Shown here: in pieces, positions 10,858 through 19,600 of the stretch | How the letters are laid out: each line of letters starts with the position of its first letter | Position numbering within the stretch: the stretch's first letter is position 1 | Assembly: GCA_021771635.1 (NCBI GenBank) | Contig: JAETOQ010000002.1 | Coordinates: 1-64,000 of the forward strand | Direction: 5' to 3' | Origin: Oscillospiraceae bacterium | Lineage (GTDB): Bacteria; Bacillota; Clostridia; Oscillospirales; Oscillospiraceae | DNA: 64,000 nt | The notes under the pieces: generated by a model | What the model was told of the DNA's origin: nothing | Databases searched by the model: none | What the model saw: the letters and a program-made list of their open reading frames with translations, nothing else | Position numbers and translations under genes: made by a program

Positions 10858-12219
10858 ATGGAAAAAGATTTGACAGTCGGCAGGCCCCAAACCGTTCTTT
10901 GGAAATTCTGCCTGCCCCTGTTCGGCAGCATCGTATTTCAGCAGCTGTACAACATCGCGGACAGCCTGGTGGCCGGCAAATTCGTGGGTGAAAATGCCCT
11001 GGCTGCCGTGGGCAACAGCTACGAGATCACACTGATCTTCATTGCGTTTGCTTTTGGATGCAATATCGGCTGTTCCGTGGTGGTGTCCCAGCTGTTCGGC
11101 GCCAAAAAGCTCGCCGATATGAAGTCGGCTGTTTACACGGCCCTGATCTCCAGCGCCGTGGTCTGTCTGGTCCTGATGGCCGTGGGCCTGGGGCTGGGCG
11201 CCGCTCTGCTTCTGGCCATCAACACACCCGAGAATGCCATGGCGGACTCTCTGCTGTACCTCAATATCTATGTTTACGGCCTGCCCTTTGTGTTCTTCTA
11301 CAACGTCTCCACCGGCATTTTCTCCGCCCTTGGAGACTCCAAAACGCCGTTCATCTTCCTGGCCTGTTCCTCCACCAGCAATATCCTAGTAGATATCCTC
11401 TTTGTCACCGCCTTTGACATGGGTGTGGCCGGCGTGGCCTGGGCCACCTTCCTGTGCCAGGGCGTCAGCTGTGTGCTGGCGGTATGGGTGGTATTCCGCC
11501 GGCTTTCCCGCATCAGCACAGATGGGCCATGTCAGGCATTTTCCTGGCCGCTGTTCAAGAAGATCGCCGTCATCGCCGTGCCCAGCATCCTGCAGCAGAG
11601 CTTTATCTCTGTGGGCAATATTCTGATCCAGAGCGTTATCAACAGCTTTGGCACCGGCGTCATGGCCGGTTACTCCGCCGCTGTCAAACTGAACAATCTG
11701 GTCATCACCTCCTTCACCACCCTGGGCAACGGGATCTCCAACTACGCGGCCCAGAACATCGGCGCAGGCAAGCTCCACCGCATCCCGGAGGGCTTCCGGG
11801 CCGGGCTGCGGATGGCCTGGACACTGTGCGTTCCGCTGATCCTGCTGTACTTCTTCGCTGGCCGCTGCCTGATCGGATTTTTTATCGACGATCCCACAGA
11901 GACCGCCGTTACCACCGGCTTTCAGTTCCTGCGGGTCCTGTCCCCCTTCTATCTTGTGATCTCCGCCAAGCTGGTGGTCGACGGTGTTCTGCGCGGTTCC
12001 AGCATGATGGGGCAGTTCATGTTCTCCACATTCAGCGATCTGATCCTGCGGGTGGTGCTGGCCTATGGGCTGTCCGGTATCCTGCGGTCCACCCTTGGCA
12101 TCTGGTGCGCCTGGCCCATCGGCTGGACCGTGGCCACCGGCCTGTCCCTCTTCTTTTACACGCACGGTCCTTGGCATCATGCGGAGCCCTCTCCCGCCGG
12201 CTCTGATCCCGATGCCTGA
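10858..12219 (+). CDS. MATE-family efflux transporter, 453 aa
   Basis: A twelve-helix multidrug/toxin extrusion protein that uses Na+ or H+ antiport. Family features are PLFGSIVFQQLYNIADSLVAG in helix 1, the repeat of that region after residue 235 (AVPSILQQSFISVGN), and the usual length. The ribosome binding site is GAGGAGGGG. It is a monocistronic gene divergent from LysR. The end of the protein (THGPWHHAEPSPAGSDPDA) is a polar tail. Substrate unknown. Confidence 0.92.
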   Translation: MEKDLTVGRPQTVLWKFCLPLFGSIVFQQLYNIADSLVAGKFVGENALAAVGNSYEITLIFIAFAFGCNIGCSVVVSQLFGAKKLADMKSAVYTALISSAVVCLVLMAVGLGLGAALLLAINTPENAMADSLLYLNIYVYGLPFVFFYNVSTGIFSALGDSKTPFIFLACSSTSNILVDILFVTAFDMGVAGVAWATFLCQGVSCVLAVWVVFRRLSRISTDGPCQAFSWPLFKKIAVIAVPSILQQSFISVGNILIQSVINSFGTGVMAGYSAAVKLNNLVITSFTTLGNGISNYAAQNIGAGKLHRIPEGFRAGLRMAWTLCVPLILLYFFAGRCLIGFFIDDPTETAVTTGFQFLRVLSPFYLVISAKLVVDGVLRGSSMMGQFMFSTFSDLILRVVLAYGLSGILRSTLGIWCAWPIGWTVATGLSLFFYTHGPWHHAEPSPAGSDPDA

Positions 12220-12309
12220 GCCGCACCTGCCCGCCGCGAAAGCCCCCACTCTCTTCCATGTCCTTTCTGCCCAACGCGCTGCCAAATAAATTTTCGTCGG
12301 TTTTATAAA

Positions 12310-12338
12310 TTGTTGGGATCATCAACATATGATAGAAT
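12310..12338 (+). promoter_or_regulatory. Promoter of the Imm5-like gene
   Basis: -35 TTGTTG, 17-bp spacer, -10 TAGAAT, in an AT-rich stretch 35 nt before the ATG. Confidence 0.65.
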
Positions 12339-12372
12339 TTTATTGAAACATGCAGTCTTTGGAGGAACGGAC

Positions 12373-12915
12373 ATGAATTGGCTTGATGAAGCAGCTGCGA
12401 AACTCAAAAAAAAAAACCAGGTCCTGTTTGCTAAAAACTCCGCGTATTTGCAGGATCTGCTTGCGCTTTTTCAAGGTCAGGATCATAAGGTGATGGCTTT
12501 ATGGGCGTTTGACTTTGCGTCCGAATCGATTGCCATGCTGGAGGAAAAATATCCGGAGGAGCATCGCCCAAGAGAGGCATTGGCAGCCGCTCAGGATTGG
12601 GCGGCCGGAAACGTGAAAATGCGGTGGGCGCAGAGAAAAATTCTGGATTGCCATGCCTTTGCAAAGGAAATCGACGCGAAAGAAGATATTGCCGTCTGCC
12701 ATGCCATCGGACAGGCCTGCGCGGTCGTTCACACCGCCGGACACGCGATCGGATATCCCATATATGATTTGACGGCTGTCATATACAGGCTGGGGATCGA
12801 GAACTGTGCAGAGGCCGTTGAAAAACGAAAACAGGACTATATCGACAGATTGTTCTATTGGAGCGAGCATTGCGGCGATCATAAGGGTGAATGGGCATCC
12901 TTTATGAATAAATAG
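12373..12915 (+). CDS. Putative immunity protein, Imm5-like, 180 aa
   Basis: An all-alpha protein with the pattern of Imm5-type putative immunity proteins: VMALWAFDFASESIAMLEEKYP, then MRWAQRKILDCHAFAKEI, then CHAIGQACAVVHTAGHAIG. Family members protect against polymorphic toxins, though many occur alone. ATG at 12373 follows TTTGGAGGAACGG. Base composition is clearly lower in GC than the flanking genes, which suggests transfer. Codons 13-17 contain a run of 11 A, a possible slippage site. No toxin gene is adjacent, so function stays putative. Confidence 0.6.
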   Translation: MNWLDEAAAKLKKKNQVLFAKNSAYLQDLLALFQGQDHKVMALWAFDFASESIAMLEEKYPEEHRPREALAAAQDWAAGNVKMRWAQRKILDCHAFAKEIDAKEDIAVCHAIGQACAVVHTAGHAIGYPIYDLTAVIYRLGIENCAEAVEKRKQDYIDRLFYWSEHCGDHKGEWASFMNK

Positions 12916-13061
12916 CCTCTCATTCCAAAATGCCGGGCCGTCAAAAAGGCTCCGCCCGCAGAGCGGTTGAATGTTTTCGCTGTTCTAATAAATCTAATAA
13001 AAAAGTTGTAAGATCCGGCGTTAAAAGTGCGGAAGAAAAGAGGGCGTTTTCCATAGAAGGC

Positions 13062-13090
13062 TTGACAAATTCTCAAAAAGGTCTTATCAT
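13062..13090 (+). promoter_or_regulatory. Promoter of the thiamine salvage operon
   Basis: -35 TTGACA and -10 TATCAT with 17-bp spacing, just before the TPP aptamer. Confidence 0.8.
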
Positions 13091-13103
13091 GAGAAACTGA
13101 CAA

Positions 13104-13187
13104 TAGGGGAGTCCGAGTGGACGGGCTGAGAGTCGGATATATTCCGAGACCCTTGAAACCTGATCTGGATCATGCCAGCGTAGGGAG
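13104..13187 (+). ncRNA. TPP riboswitch (THI element)
   Basis: The conserved TPP core is present: GGGCTGAGAG, then ACCCTTGAAACCTGATCTGG, then CAGCGTAGGGA. It lies between a strong promoter and a terminator ahead of tenA, so thiamine pyrophosphate should shut the operon off by premature termination. Confidence 0.95.
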
Positions 13188-13231
13188 CATACTGTTTTCG
13201 TCAAACAGATGGAGAATGACGATGGAGCGCA

Positions 13232-13265
13232 TGCCCCTGCCGGGATATCCGGCGGGGGCATTTTT
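13232..13265 (+). terminator. Riboswitch expression-platform terminator
   Basis: TGCCCCTGCCGG / CCGGCGGGGGCA stem followed by TTTTT, between the TPP aptamer and the tenA ribosome binding site. Confidence 0.85.
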
Positions 13266-13287
13266 GATTTTGAAACGGGAGGAAACC

Positions 13288-13950
13288 ATGATGACCACTT
13301 CCCAGCGCCTGCATGAGGCGGCACGGCCCATTTGGGACGCCTGCCTGTCCCATCCCTTCGTCACCGGCATTGGAGACGGCACTCTGCCGGTGGAGAAGTT
13401 CCAATATTTCATGCTGCAGGATTATCTGTATCTGTTCGACTATGCCCGGGTGTTTGCCCTGGGTGTGGTCAAGGCCCGGGATCCGGAACTGATGCGGACC
13501 TTTGCCAAAAACGTGGACGCCATTCTGGGCGGTGAGATGAACATCCACCGGACTTACATGGCCCGTCTGGGCATCAGCGAGGAGCAGGTCTTTGCCGTGA
13601 AGCCCGCCCTGGACAACCTGTCCTACACCCACTACATGCTGGCCGCGGCGGAGTCCGGCGGGCCCATGGAGATCGTGGCGGCCATTCTGGCCTGCTCCTG
13701 GAGCTATGCGGAGATCGGGCAGGTCCTGGCGAAGATCCCCGGCGCGGCGGACCACCCCTTCTACGGCGAGTGGATCCGGGGCTACGCTTCTGATGACTAC
13801 GCCGCCACCAACCAGGACTTGATCGACCTGATGGACGAGTTGTCCAAAGATGCCTCCCCCGCCCAGTTGACCTGTTTGGAGGAGATCTTTGTCAACTGCA
13901 GCCGCTATGAACTGGGGTTCTGGGACATGGCCTGGGAGATGCGTCCATGA
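13288..13950 (+). CDS. tenA: Aminopyrimidine aminohydrolase (TenA, thiaminase II)
   Basis: Hydrolyses aminopyrimidine breakdown products of thiamine to HMP for salvage. TenA signatures: FQYFMLQDYLYLFDYARVFA near residue 35, the nucleophile region ACSWSYAEIG near 138, and the C-terminal YELGFWDMAW. Length of 220 is typical. The ORF-track start lies inside the riboswitch; ATG 13288 or 13291 after GGGAGG is used instead. The stop overlaps the next gene start (ATGA), placing it first in the tenA-importer operon under the TPP riboswitch. Confidence 0.93.
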   Translation: MMTTSQRLHEAARPIWDACLSHPFVTGIGDGTLPVEKFQYFMLQDYLYLFDYARVFALGVVKARDPELMRTFAKNVDAILGGEMNIHRTYMARLGISEEQVFAVKPALDNLSYTHYMLAAAESGGPMEIVAAILACSWSYAEIGQVLAKIPGAADHPFYGEWIRGYASDDYAATNQDLIDLMDELSKDASPAQLTCLEEIFVNCSRYELGFWDMAWEMRP

Positions 13951-14708
13951 GCATTCTGGAATTCGAGCATGTCTCTTACCAGTACCCCGGGGAGGGCTTT
14001 GACATCATCGACGATCTCTCCTTCTCCGTGGAACCGGGCTCCTTCCACTGCATCATCGGCGTCAGCGGCTGCGGAAAGAGCACCATCTTCCGCATGACCA
14101 ATGGCCTGCTCCAGCCCAAGTCCGGCGTCATCCGGGTGGGGGGTAAGGCCATCGGCGAACAGAAGCACTACTGCGGCTACATGCCCCAGAAGGACCTGCT
14201 GTTCCCCTGGCGGACCGTGGGAGAAAATCTGGCCCTGCCGCTGGAGATCATGGGCGGTCATTCCAAGGCGGAGCGGCGGGAGCTGATCGACGCGGCCCTG
14301 GCGGACGTGGGCCTGGCGGGCTGTCGGGACAAAATGCCGGAGGAGCTGTCCGGCGGCATGCGCCAGCGGGCGGCCTTCGCCCGGACCATGCTGACCGGCA
14401 GCGACCTTCTGCTGCTGGACGAGCCATTCTCCGCCCTGGACTTTCTCACCCGCATCTCCATGCAGGAGTGGCTGCTGGCTCAGTGGGAGAAACACAAAAA
14501 GACCATCCTCTTCATCACCCACGACGTGGAGGAGGCCATCTTCCTCTCCGGCAGTGTGCTGGCGGTGACGGAGACGCCCATCCACACCCTGGCGGAGATC
14601 CCCGTCCCCGCCGCCTATCCCCGCACCCGTGCGTGCCTCACAAGGCCGGACATGGTGGCCCTGCGGGAGGATCTGATCGGTGTATTGAGAAGGCAGGTGC
14701 AGTCATGA
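13947..14708 (+). CDS. ABC transporter ATP-binding protein, ThiZ-like, 253 aa
   Basis: A nitrate/sulfonate/taurine-class ATPase. Walker A is GVSGCGKST (residue ~37), the signature is LSGGMRQR, Walker B is LLLLDEPFSALD and the H-loop is ITHDVEE. It sits in a TPP-riboswitch operon between tenA and a permease with overlapping ends, so it most likely energises uptake of an HMP-type thiamine precursor (ThiXYZ system). Substrate is inferred from context. Confidence 0.88.
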   Translation: MSILEFEHVSYQYPGEGFDIIDDLSFSVEPGSFHCIIGVSGCGKSTIFRMTNGLLQPKSGVIRVGGKAIGEQKHYCGYMPQKDLLFPWRTVGENLALPLEIMGGHSKAERRELIDAALADVGLAGCRDKMPEELSGGMRQRAAFARTMLTGSDLLLLDEPFSALDFLTRISMQEWLLAQWEKHKKTILFITHDVEEAIFLSGSVLAVTETPIHTLAEIPVPAAYPRTRACLTRPDMVALREDLIGVLRRQVQS

Positions 14709-15460
14709 GAAATGCAAACAAGGGCAATCTGCCCGCCCTGATCTTTCTGTTCGCCCTGCTGTTTTTGTGGCAGCTGGGGGCCATGGAGGTCAACGCCGCC
14801 TACATTCTGCCCACCCCTCTCCAAATTTTACAGCGGCTGTGGGAGCTGCGGGGACCGCTGTTCACCGTGCACCTCCCCGCCACCATGGCGGTCACCGGCA
14901 TCGGCCTGCTGATCTCCATCGGCCTGGGCCTGCTGCTGGCGGTGTCCATGGACTGGAGTCCTCTGCTGCAAAAGTGCCTGTATCCGGTGGTGGTGGCCTC
15001 CCAGACCATCCCCACCACCGCCATCGCCCCTCTGTTTGTGCTGTGGTTCGGCTACGGCATCTGGAGCAAGGTGCTGGTGACGGTGCTCATCACCTTTTTC
15101 CCCATCACCATCACCGTCTATGACGGCTTCCGCGCCGCCAAGTTGGAAATGGCCGAGCTGCTGCTGACCTACGGCGCCTCCAAGCGGGACATCTTTTTGA
15201 AGATCAAGGTCCCCTGCGCCCTGCCCTATTTCTTCTCCGCCATCAAAATGGCGATCCCCATGAGCATCATCGGCGCCGCCATCGGTGAGTGGCTGGGGTC
15301 TCAAAGCGGCCTGGGCTACTTCTCCCGCCGGATGATGACCCAGCTAGACGGCGCGGGCGTATTCGCCCCCATCGTGCTGCTGAGCGCTGTGGCTATGCTG
15401 GTGGTGGCTCTGGTGGGCCTGCTGGAAAACAAGGCCGTAAAATGGCGGGGCGAGTCCTGA
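14705..15460 (+). CDS. ABC transporter permease, ThiX-like, 251 aa
   Basis: A BPD_transp_1 family inner-membrane subunit with six helices. The EAA-type loop is present as EMAELLLTYGASKRDIFLKIKVP. ATG at 14705 overlaps the stop of the ATPase; the longer ORF-track frame is a shadow upstream of that point. It is the third gene of the thiamine salvage operon. Confidence 0.88.
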   Translation: MRNANKGNLPALIFLFALLFLWQLGAMEVNAAYILPTPLQILQRLWELRGPLFTVHLPATMAVTGIGLLISIGLGLLLAVSMDWSPLLQKCLYPVVVASQTIPTTAIAPLFVLWFGYGIWSKVLVTVLITFFPITITVYDGFRAAKLEMAELLLTYGASKRDIFLKIKVPCALPYFFSAIKMAIPMSIIGAAIGEWLGSQSGLGYFSRRMMTQLDGAGVFAPIVLLSAVAMLVVALVGLLENKAVKWRGES

Positions 15461-15509
15461 CGCCTGTTCCTCTGTAAAAAAAGAAAAAACAAAAGATTGG
15501 AGAATGATG

Positions 15510-16526
15510 ATGAAAAGAATTTCCACCCTCTTCCTGACCGCCCTGCTGTGCCTGTCCCTGCTGGCGGGCTGCGGCGCCCAAACAGGTCCCACTGACAGCA
15601 GCGGCGGCTCCGCCGAATCAAAGGAGCTGGACGTGGTGCTGGACTGGTATCCCAACGCCCTCCACGCCTTTCTGTACGTTGCCATTGAAAAGGGCTACTA
15701 CGCGGAGGAGGGACTGCATGTCAACATCCGCTTCCCCTCCAACGCCAACGACGCCATCTCCCTGGTGGCCGCCGGGAAGGCGGACATCGGCCTTTATTAC
15801 CAGCAGGATGTCATCCAGGCCCGGGCCGACCAGGGCGTGCCGGTGAAATCCATCGGCGCCGTGGTCCAGGCTCCACTGAACATTGTCCTGTCCCTGAAAG
15901 ATAAAAACATCACCTCCCCCGCAGACCTTGTGGGCAAGACTGTCGGCTACGCCGGTACGGAGCTGTCCGAGGCCCTGATCCGCAGCATCATGAACTATGT
16001 GGGCGCCGATTACAGCGACGTGACCATGATCGACGTGGGCTTTGACCTGATGAGCTCCATGACCACCGGCAATGTGGACGCCACCATCGGCTGCCTGGTG
16101 AACCATGAGGTGCCCCAGATGGAGGAAGAGGGCTTTGCCGTCAGCTGGTTCGACCTGGACGACTACGGCGTGCCCACCTATTACGAGGGCGTGTTCCTGG
16201 CGAATGACGACGCCATTGAAAACGACAGCGAGACGCTGAAGGCCTTCCTGCGGGCCAGCGCCCGCGGCTTCGCCGATATGCAGGCGGACCCGGAGGAGGC
16301 TCTGCGCATCCTGCTGGACAACCAGAATGAGGAGAACTTCCCCCTGTCCGAGACGGTGGAGCGCTCCAGCATGGAGACGCTGCTGCCCCTGATGGAGACG
16401 GCGGAGGCCCAGTTCCTCTCCCAGTCCGATGCGTGCTGGCAGGAGAACATCGACTGGATGCTGGAGCAAGGCTTAATTGATTCCGCTCCGTCTCTGGATG
16501 ACGTACGTGTCAATCTGGATTTCTAA
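15510..16526 (+). CDS. ThiY/NMT1-like substrate-binding lipoprotein, 338 aa
   Basis: A lipoprotein signal with lipobox LLAGCG near residue 20, then an NMT1/THI5-like domain: VVLDWYPNALHAFLYVA, ADIGLYYQQDVI, VGYAGTELSEALI. Homologues bind formylaminopyrimidine or HMP derivatives and deliver them to the ThiXZ transporter. Three in-frame ATG codons follow GGAGA; the third has the best spacing. It is the last gene of the operon, followed by a strong terminator. Confidence 0.9.
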   Translation: MKRISTLFLTALLCLSLLAGCGAQTGPTDSSGGSAESKELDVVLDWYPNALHAFLYVAIEKGYYAEEGLHVNIRFPSNANDAISLVAAGKADIGLYYQQDVIQARADQGVPVKSIGAVVQAPLNIVLSLKDKNITSPADLVGKTVGYAGTELSEALIRSIMNYVGADYSDVTMIDVGFDLMSSMTTGNVDATIGCLVNHEVPQMEEEGFAVSWFDLDDYGVPTYYEGVFLANDDAIENDSETLKAFLRASARGFADMQADPEEALRILLDNQNEENFPLSETVERSSMETLLPLMETAEAQFLSQSDACWQENIDWMLEQGLIDSAPSLDDVRVNLDF

Positions 16527-16547
16527 AAAACTGCATATGATTGAAAC

Positions 16548-16588
16548 AAGCCCCGGCGGAATACTCCGCCGGGGCTTGCCTTTTTTCC
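16548..16588 (+). terminator. Terminator of the tenA operon
   Basis: AAGCCCCGGCGGA / TCCGCCGGGGCTT stem then GCCTTTTTTCC. It also faces the convergent carB-dapF gene. Confidence 0.9.
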
Positions 16589-16612
16589 AATCACTTCTTC
16601 CGGATGAGGGGA

Positions 16613-19600
16613 TCAATACTCCACTTCTCCGGTGAAAACCAGCTTGGCGTCGCCGGTGAGTGTCACGGTCTCATCGGTGTAATTCACCACCAGATCGCCG
16701 CCCCGGACCCGGACCGTGATGTCACAGCCCTTGGAACAGAGGCCGTTGGCGACCGCTGCCACCACTGCCGCACAGGCGCCGGTGCCGCAGGCCATGGTCT
16801 CGCCGCTGCCCCGCTCCCATACCCGCATCTTGATGGTGCTGGGATTCACCACCCGGATAAACTCCGTATTGATGCGTTCAGGGAAGTAGGGGGCGTGCTC
16901 GAACCTGGGGCCGATGAAGTCGATGTCCACCGCGTCCACCCGGGGGCAGAACACCACGCAGTGGGGGTTGCCCACATCCACGCAGGTGATGTTGTAGGGC
17001 CGTCCGGCGATGCGGACGGGATAGTCCACCACGGTCTTCTCCGGGATGGTAAACCGCAGAGCCGCCGTATCCAGGGTGGCTCTGCCCATGTCCACGCAGG
17101 CGGAGGTGACCTTGCCGTTGGTGGTGTAGAGCTTCACGGTCTTGACTCCCTTGCCTGTCTCGATGGTCATCTCTTCCTTCCGCACAAGCCCAAAGTCGTA
17201 GAGATACTTGCACATGCACCGCAGGGCGTTGCCCGCCATGGCCCCTTCGCTGCCGTCGCTGTTGAACATCCGCATCCTGGCGTCGGCCTGTTCCGAGCGC
17301 TCCATCAGGATGATGCCGTCGGCACCGACACCGTAGTGCCGGTCACAGAAGGAGACACACAGGGACTCGGGACAGGTGATCTCCCCACGGAAGTTCTCCA
17401 GGAAGATGTAGTCGTTGCCGCAGGTCTGCATCTTGGCGAATTTCAGCTTCTGCCGCTCCGAGCGCAGGTGGCAGATGTCGATCAGTTCTGTGTTCTGCTG
17501 GGTGTAGCGGGAGGCCAGGATATCCGTCAGCGCGTTGGCGGTGTCCAGAGAGGTCAGGCAGGGGATACCCAGCTGGACGCAGCGGTGGTTCAGGCGGATG
17601 AAGTCCCGGATGTAGTTGGGCTCCGTGGAGCCGGTGAGGATCACATAATCGATCCTGCCGTCCTCCAGCATCTGGAATACCTTGTTATCCTGGCCCAGCT
17701 TGCCCACCACTTCCACGCTGGTGCCCAGCTGCTCAATCTCATGGGCGGTGCCGTCGGTGGCATAGAGCTTGTAGCCCATCTCGTCCAGCTTCCGGGCGAT
17801 GTTGACGATCTCCGGCTGATCCCGGTGGTTGACGGAGATCAACACACCGCCTCTCTGCTCCTTCTCCACCTTGTAGCCGGCGGAGACCAGGCCCTTGAAC
17901 AGTGCCTCCTGCATGTCCTTGCCCAGGCCCAGCACCTCGCCGGTGGACTTCATTTCCGGAGACAGGGCGGCGTTTGCGTCGGTGATCTTCTCAAAGGAAA
18001 AGACAGGCACCTTGACGGCCACATAGGGGGGCTGCTTGTAAAGTCCGGTGCCATAGCCCAGGGAGGCCAGGGGCTGCCCCACCATGACCCGGGTGGCGAG
18101 GTCCACCATGGGAACGCCCGTGACCTTGGAGATGTAAGGCACCGTCCGGGAGGCCCGGGGGTTCACCTCAATGACGTAGAGGTCATTTTGATAAATGAGA
18201 TACTGGATGTTGATAAGGCCCCGGGTGCCCAGGCTCAGCGCCAGCTTTTCAGAGCAGTCCACGATGACCTTGAGCATCTTGTCGCCGATGGAGAAGGGCG
18301 GATAGACGGCAATGGAGTCGCCGGAGTGGACGCCGGTGCGCTCAATGTGCTGCATGACGCCGGGGATCAGCACGTCCTTGCCGTCGGAGATGACGTCCAC
18401 TTCCAGCTCCTTGCCCATGAGGTACTGGTCCACCAGCACGGGATTTTCGATCTTGCCGGAGAGGATGACCTCCATATAGGTCCGCACATCCTCATCGTTG
18501 TGGGCGATGACCATGTTCTGGCCGCCGATGACGTAAGAGGGGCGCAGCAGCACGGGATAGCCCAGCTCGTGGGCGGCCGCCAGCGCCTGCTCCATGCCCA
18601 GAACGCCCCGGCCCTGGGGCCGCTTGATGGAAAAGCGCTCCAGCAGCTCGTCAAACCGCTCCCGGTCCTCGGCCATATCGATGGACTCAGCGGAGGTGCC
18701 TAAGATGGGGATGCCGTGGCTGTCCAGAAATTTGGTGAGCTTGATGGCCGTCTGGCCGCCGAAGGCCACCACCACGCCCACCGGCTTTTCCACATCGATG
18801 ATGTGCATCACATCCTCGGGGAACAGCGGCTCGAAGTACAGCCGGTCGGCTGTATCGTAGTCCGTGGAGACGGTCTCCGGGTTGTTGTTGACGATGACCA
18901 CCTCGTAGCCCAGCTCCTTCAGCGTCCACACACAGTGGACGGAGGAGTAGTCAAACTCAATGCCCTGGCCGATGCGGATGGGGCCGGAGCCCAGGACCAT
19001 AATGACGGGCTTGCCGCTGCGGGGGAAGGTCCGGGACTCGCAGAACTGGTCGAAGGTGGAGTAAAAATAGGGGGTCTCGGCGTCAAACTCCGCGCCGCAG
19101 GTGTCCACCATCTTGTAGACAGCGGTCTTGGCGGGTACGGGCAGCGCGTCCGCCTGGGCCAGCCGCTTCAGCGTGTCGTCGGGGTAGCCCATGCGCTTGC
19201 CTGCCTCATAGTGCTCCGCTGTCAGGCCGTCCTTCTCCAGGGCCAGCTCGAAGTCCGCCATTTTCTTCAGCTTTGCCAGGAACCAGCGGTCGATACGGGT
19301 GATGCCGAAGATCTCGCCGATGGAGACACCGGATTTCAGCGCCTCGAACACGGTGAAAATGCGGTGGTCGTCCACCCGGCGCAGCCGCTCCCAGATGGGG
19401 GCGTGGTCGTCGGGGTCCGGCTTGCGGTTGAGGCTGTCCAGACCCACTTCCGCGCCGCGGACAGCTTTCATCAGGGCCATCTCGAAGCTGGGGGCGATGG
19501 ACATGACCTCGCCGGTGGCCTTCATCTGGGTGCCCAGCTTCCGGGAGGCATCGGCAAACTTATCAAAGGGCCACTTGGGCATCTTCACCACGATATAGTC

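Noticed and set aside
16541-18703. 720-aa plus-strand ORF, with a similar 683-aa one at 18716-20767, opposite carB-dapF
   Set aside because: Antisense to a clearly conserved enzyme, with His/Asp/Gly-rich shadow composition.
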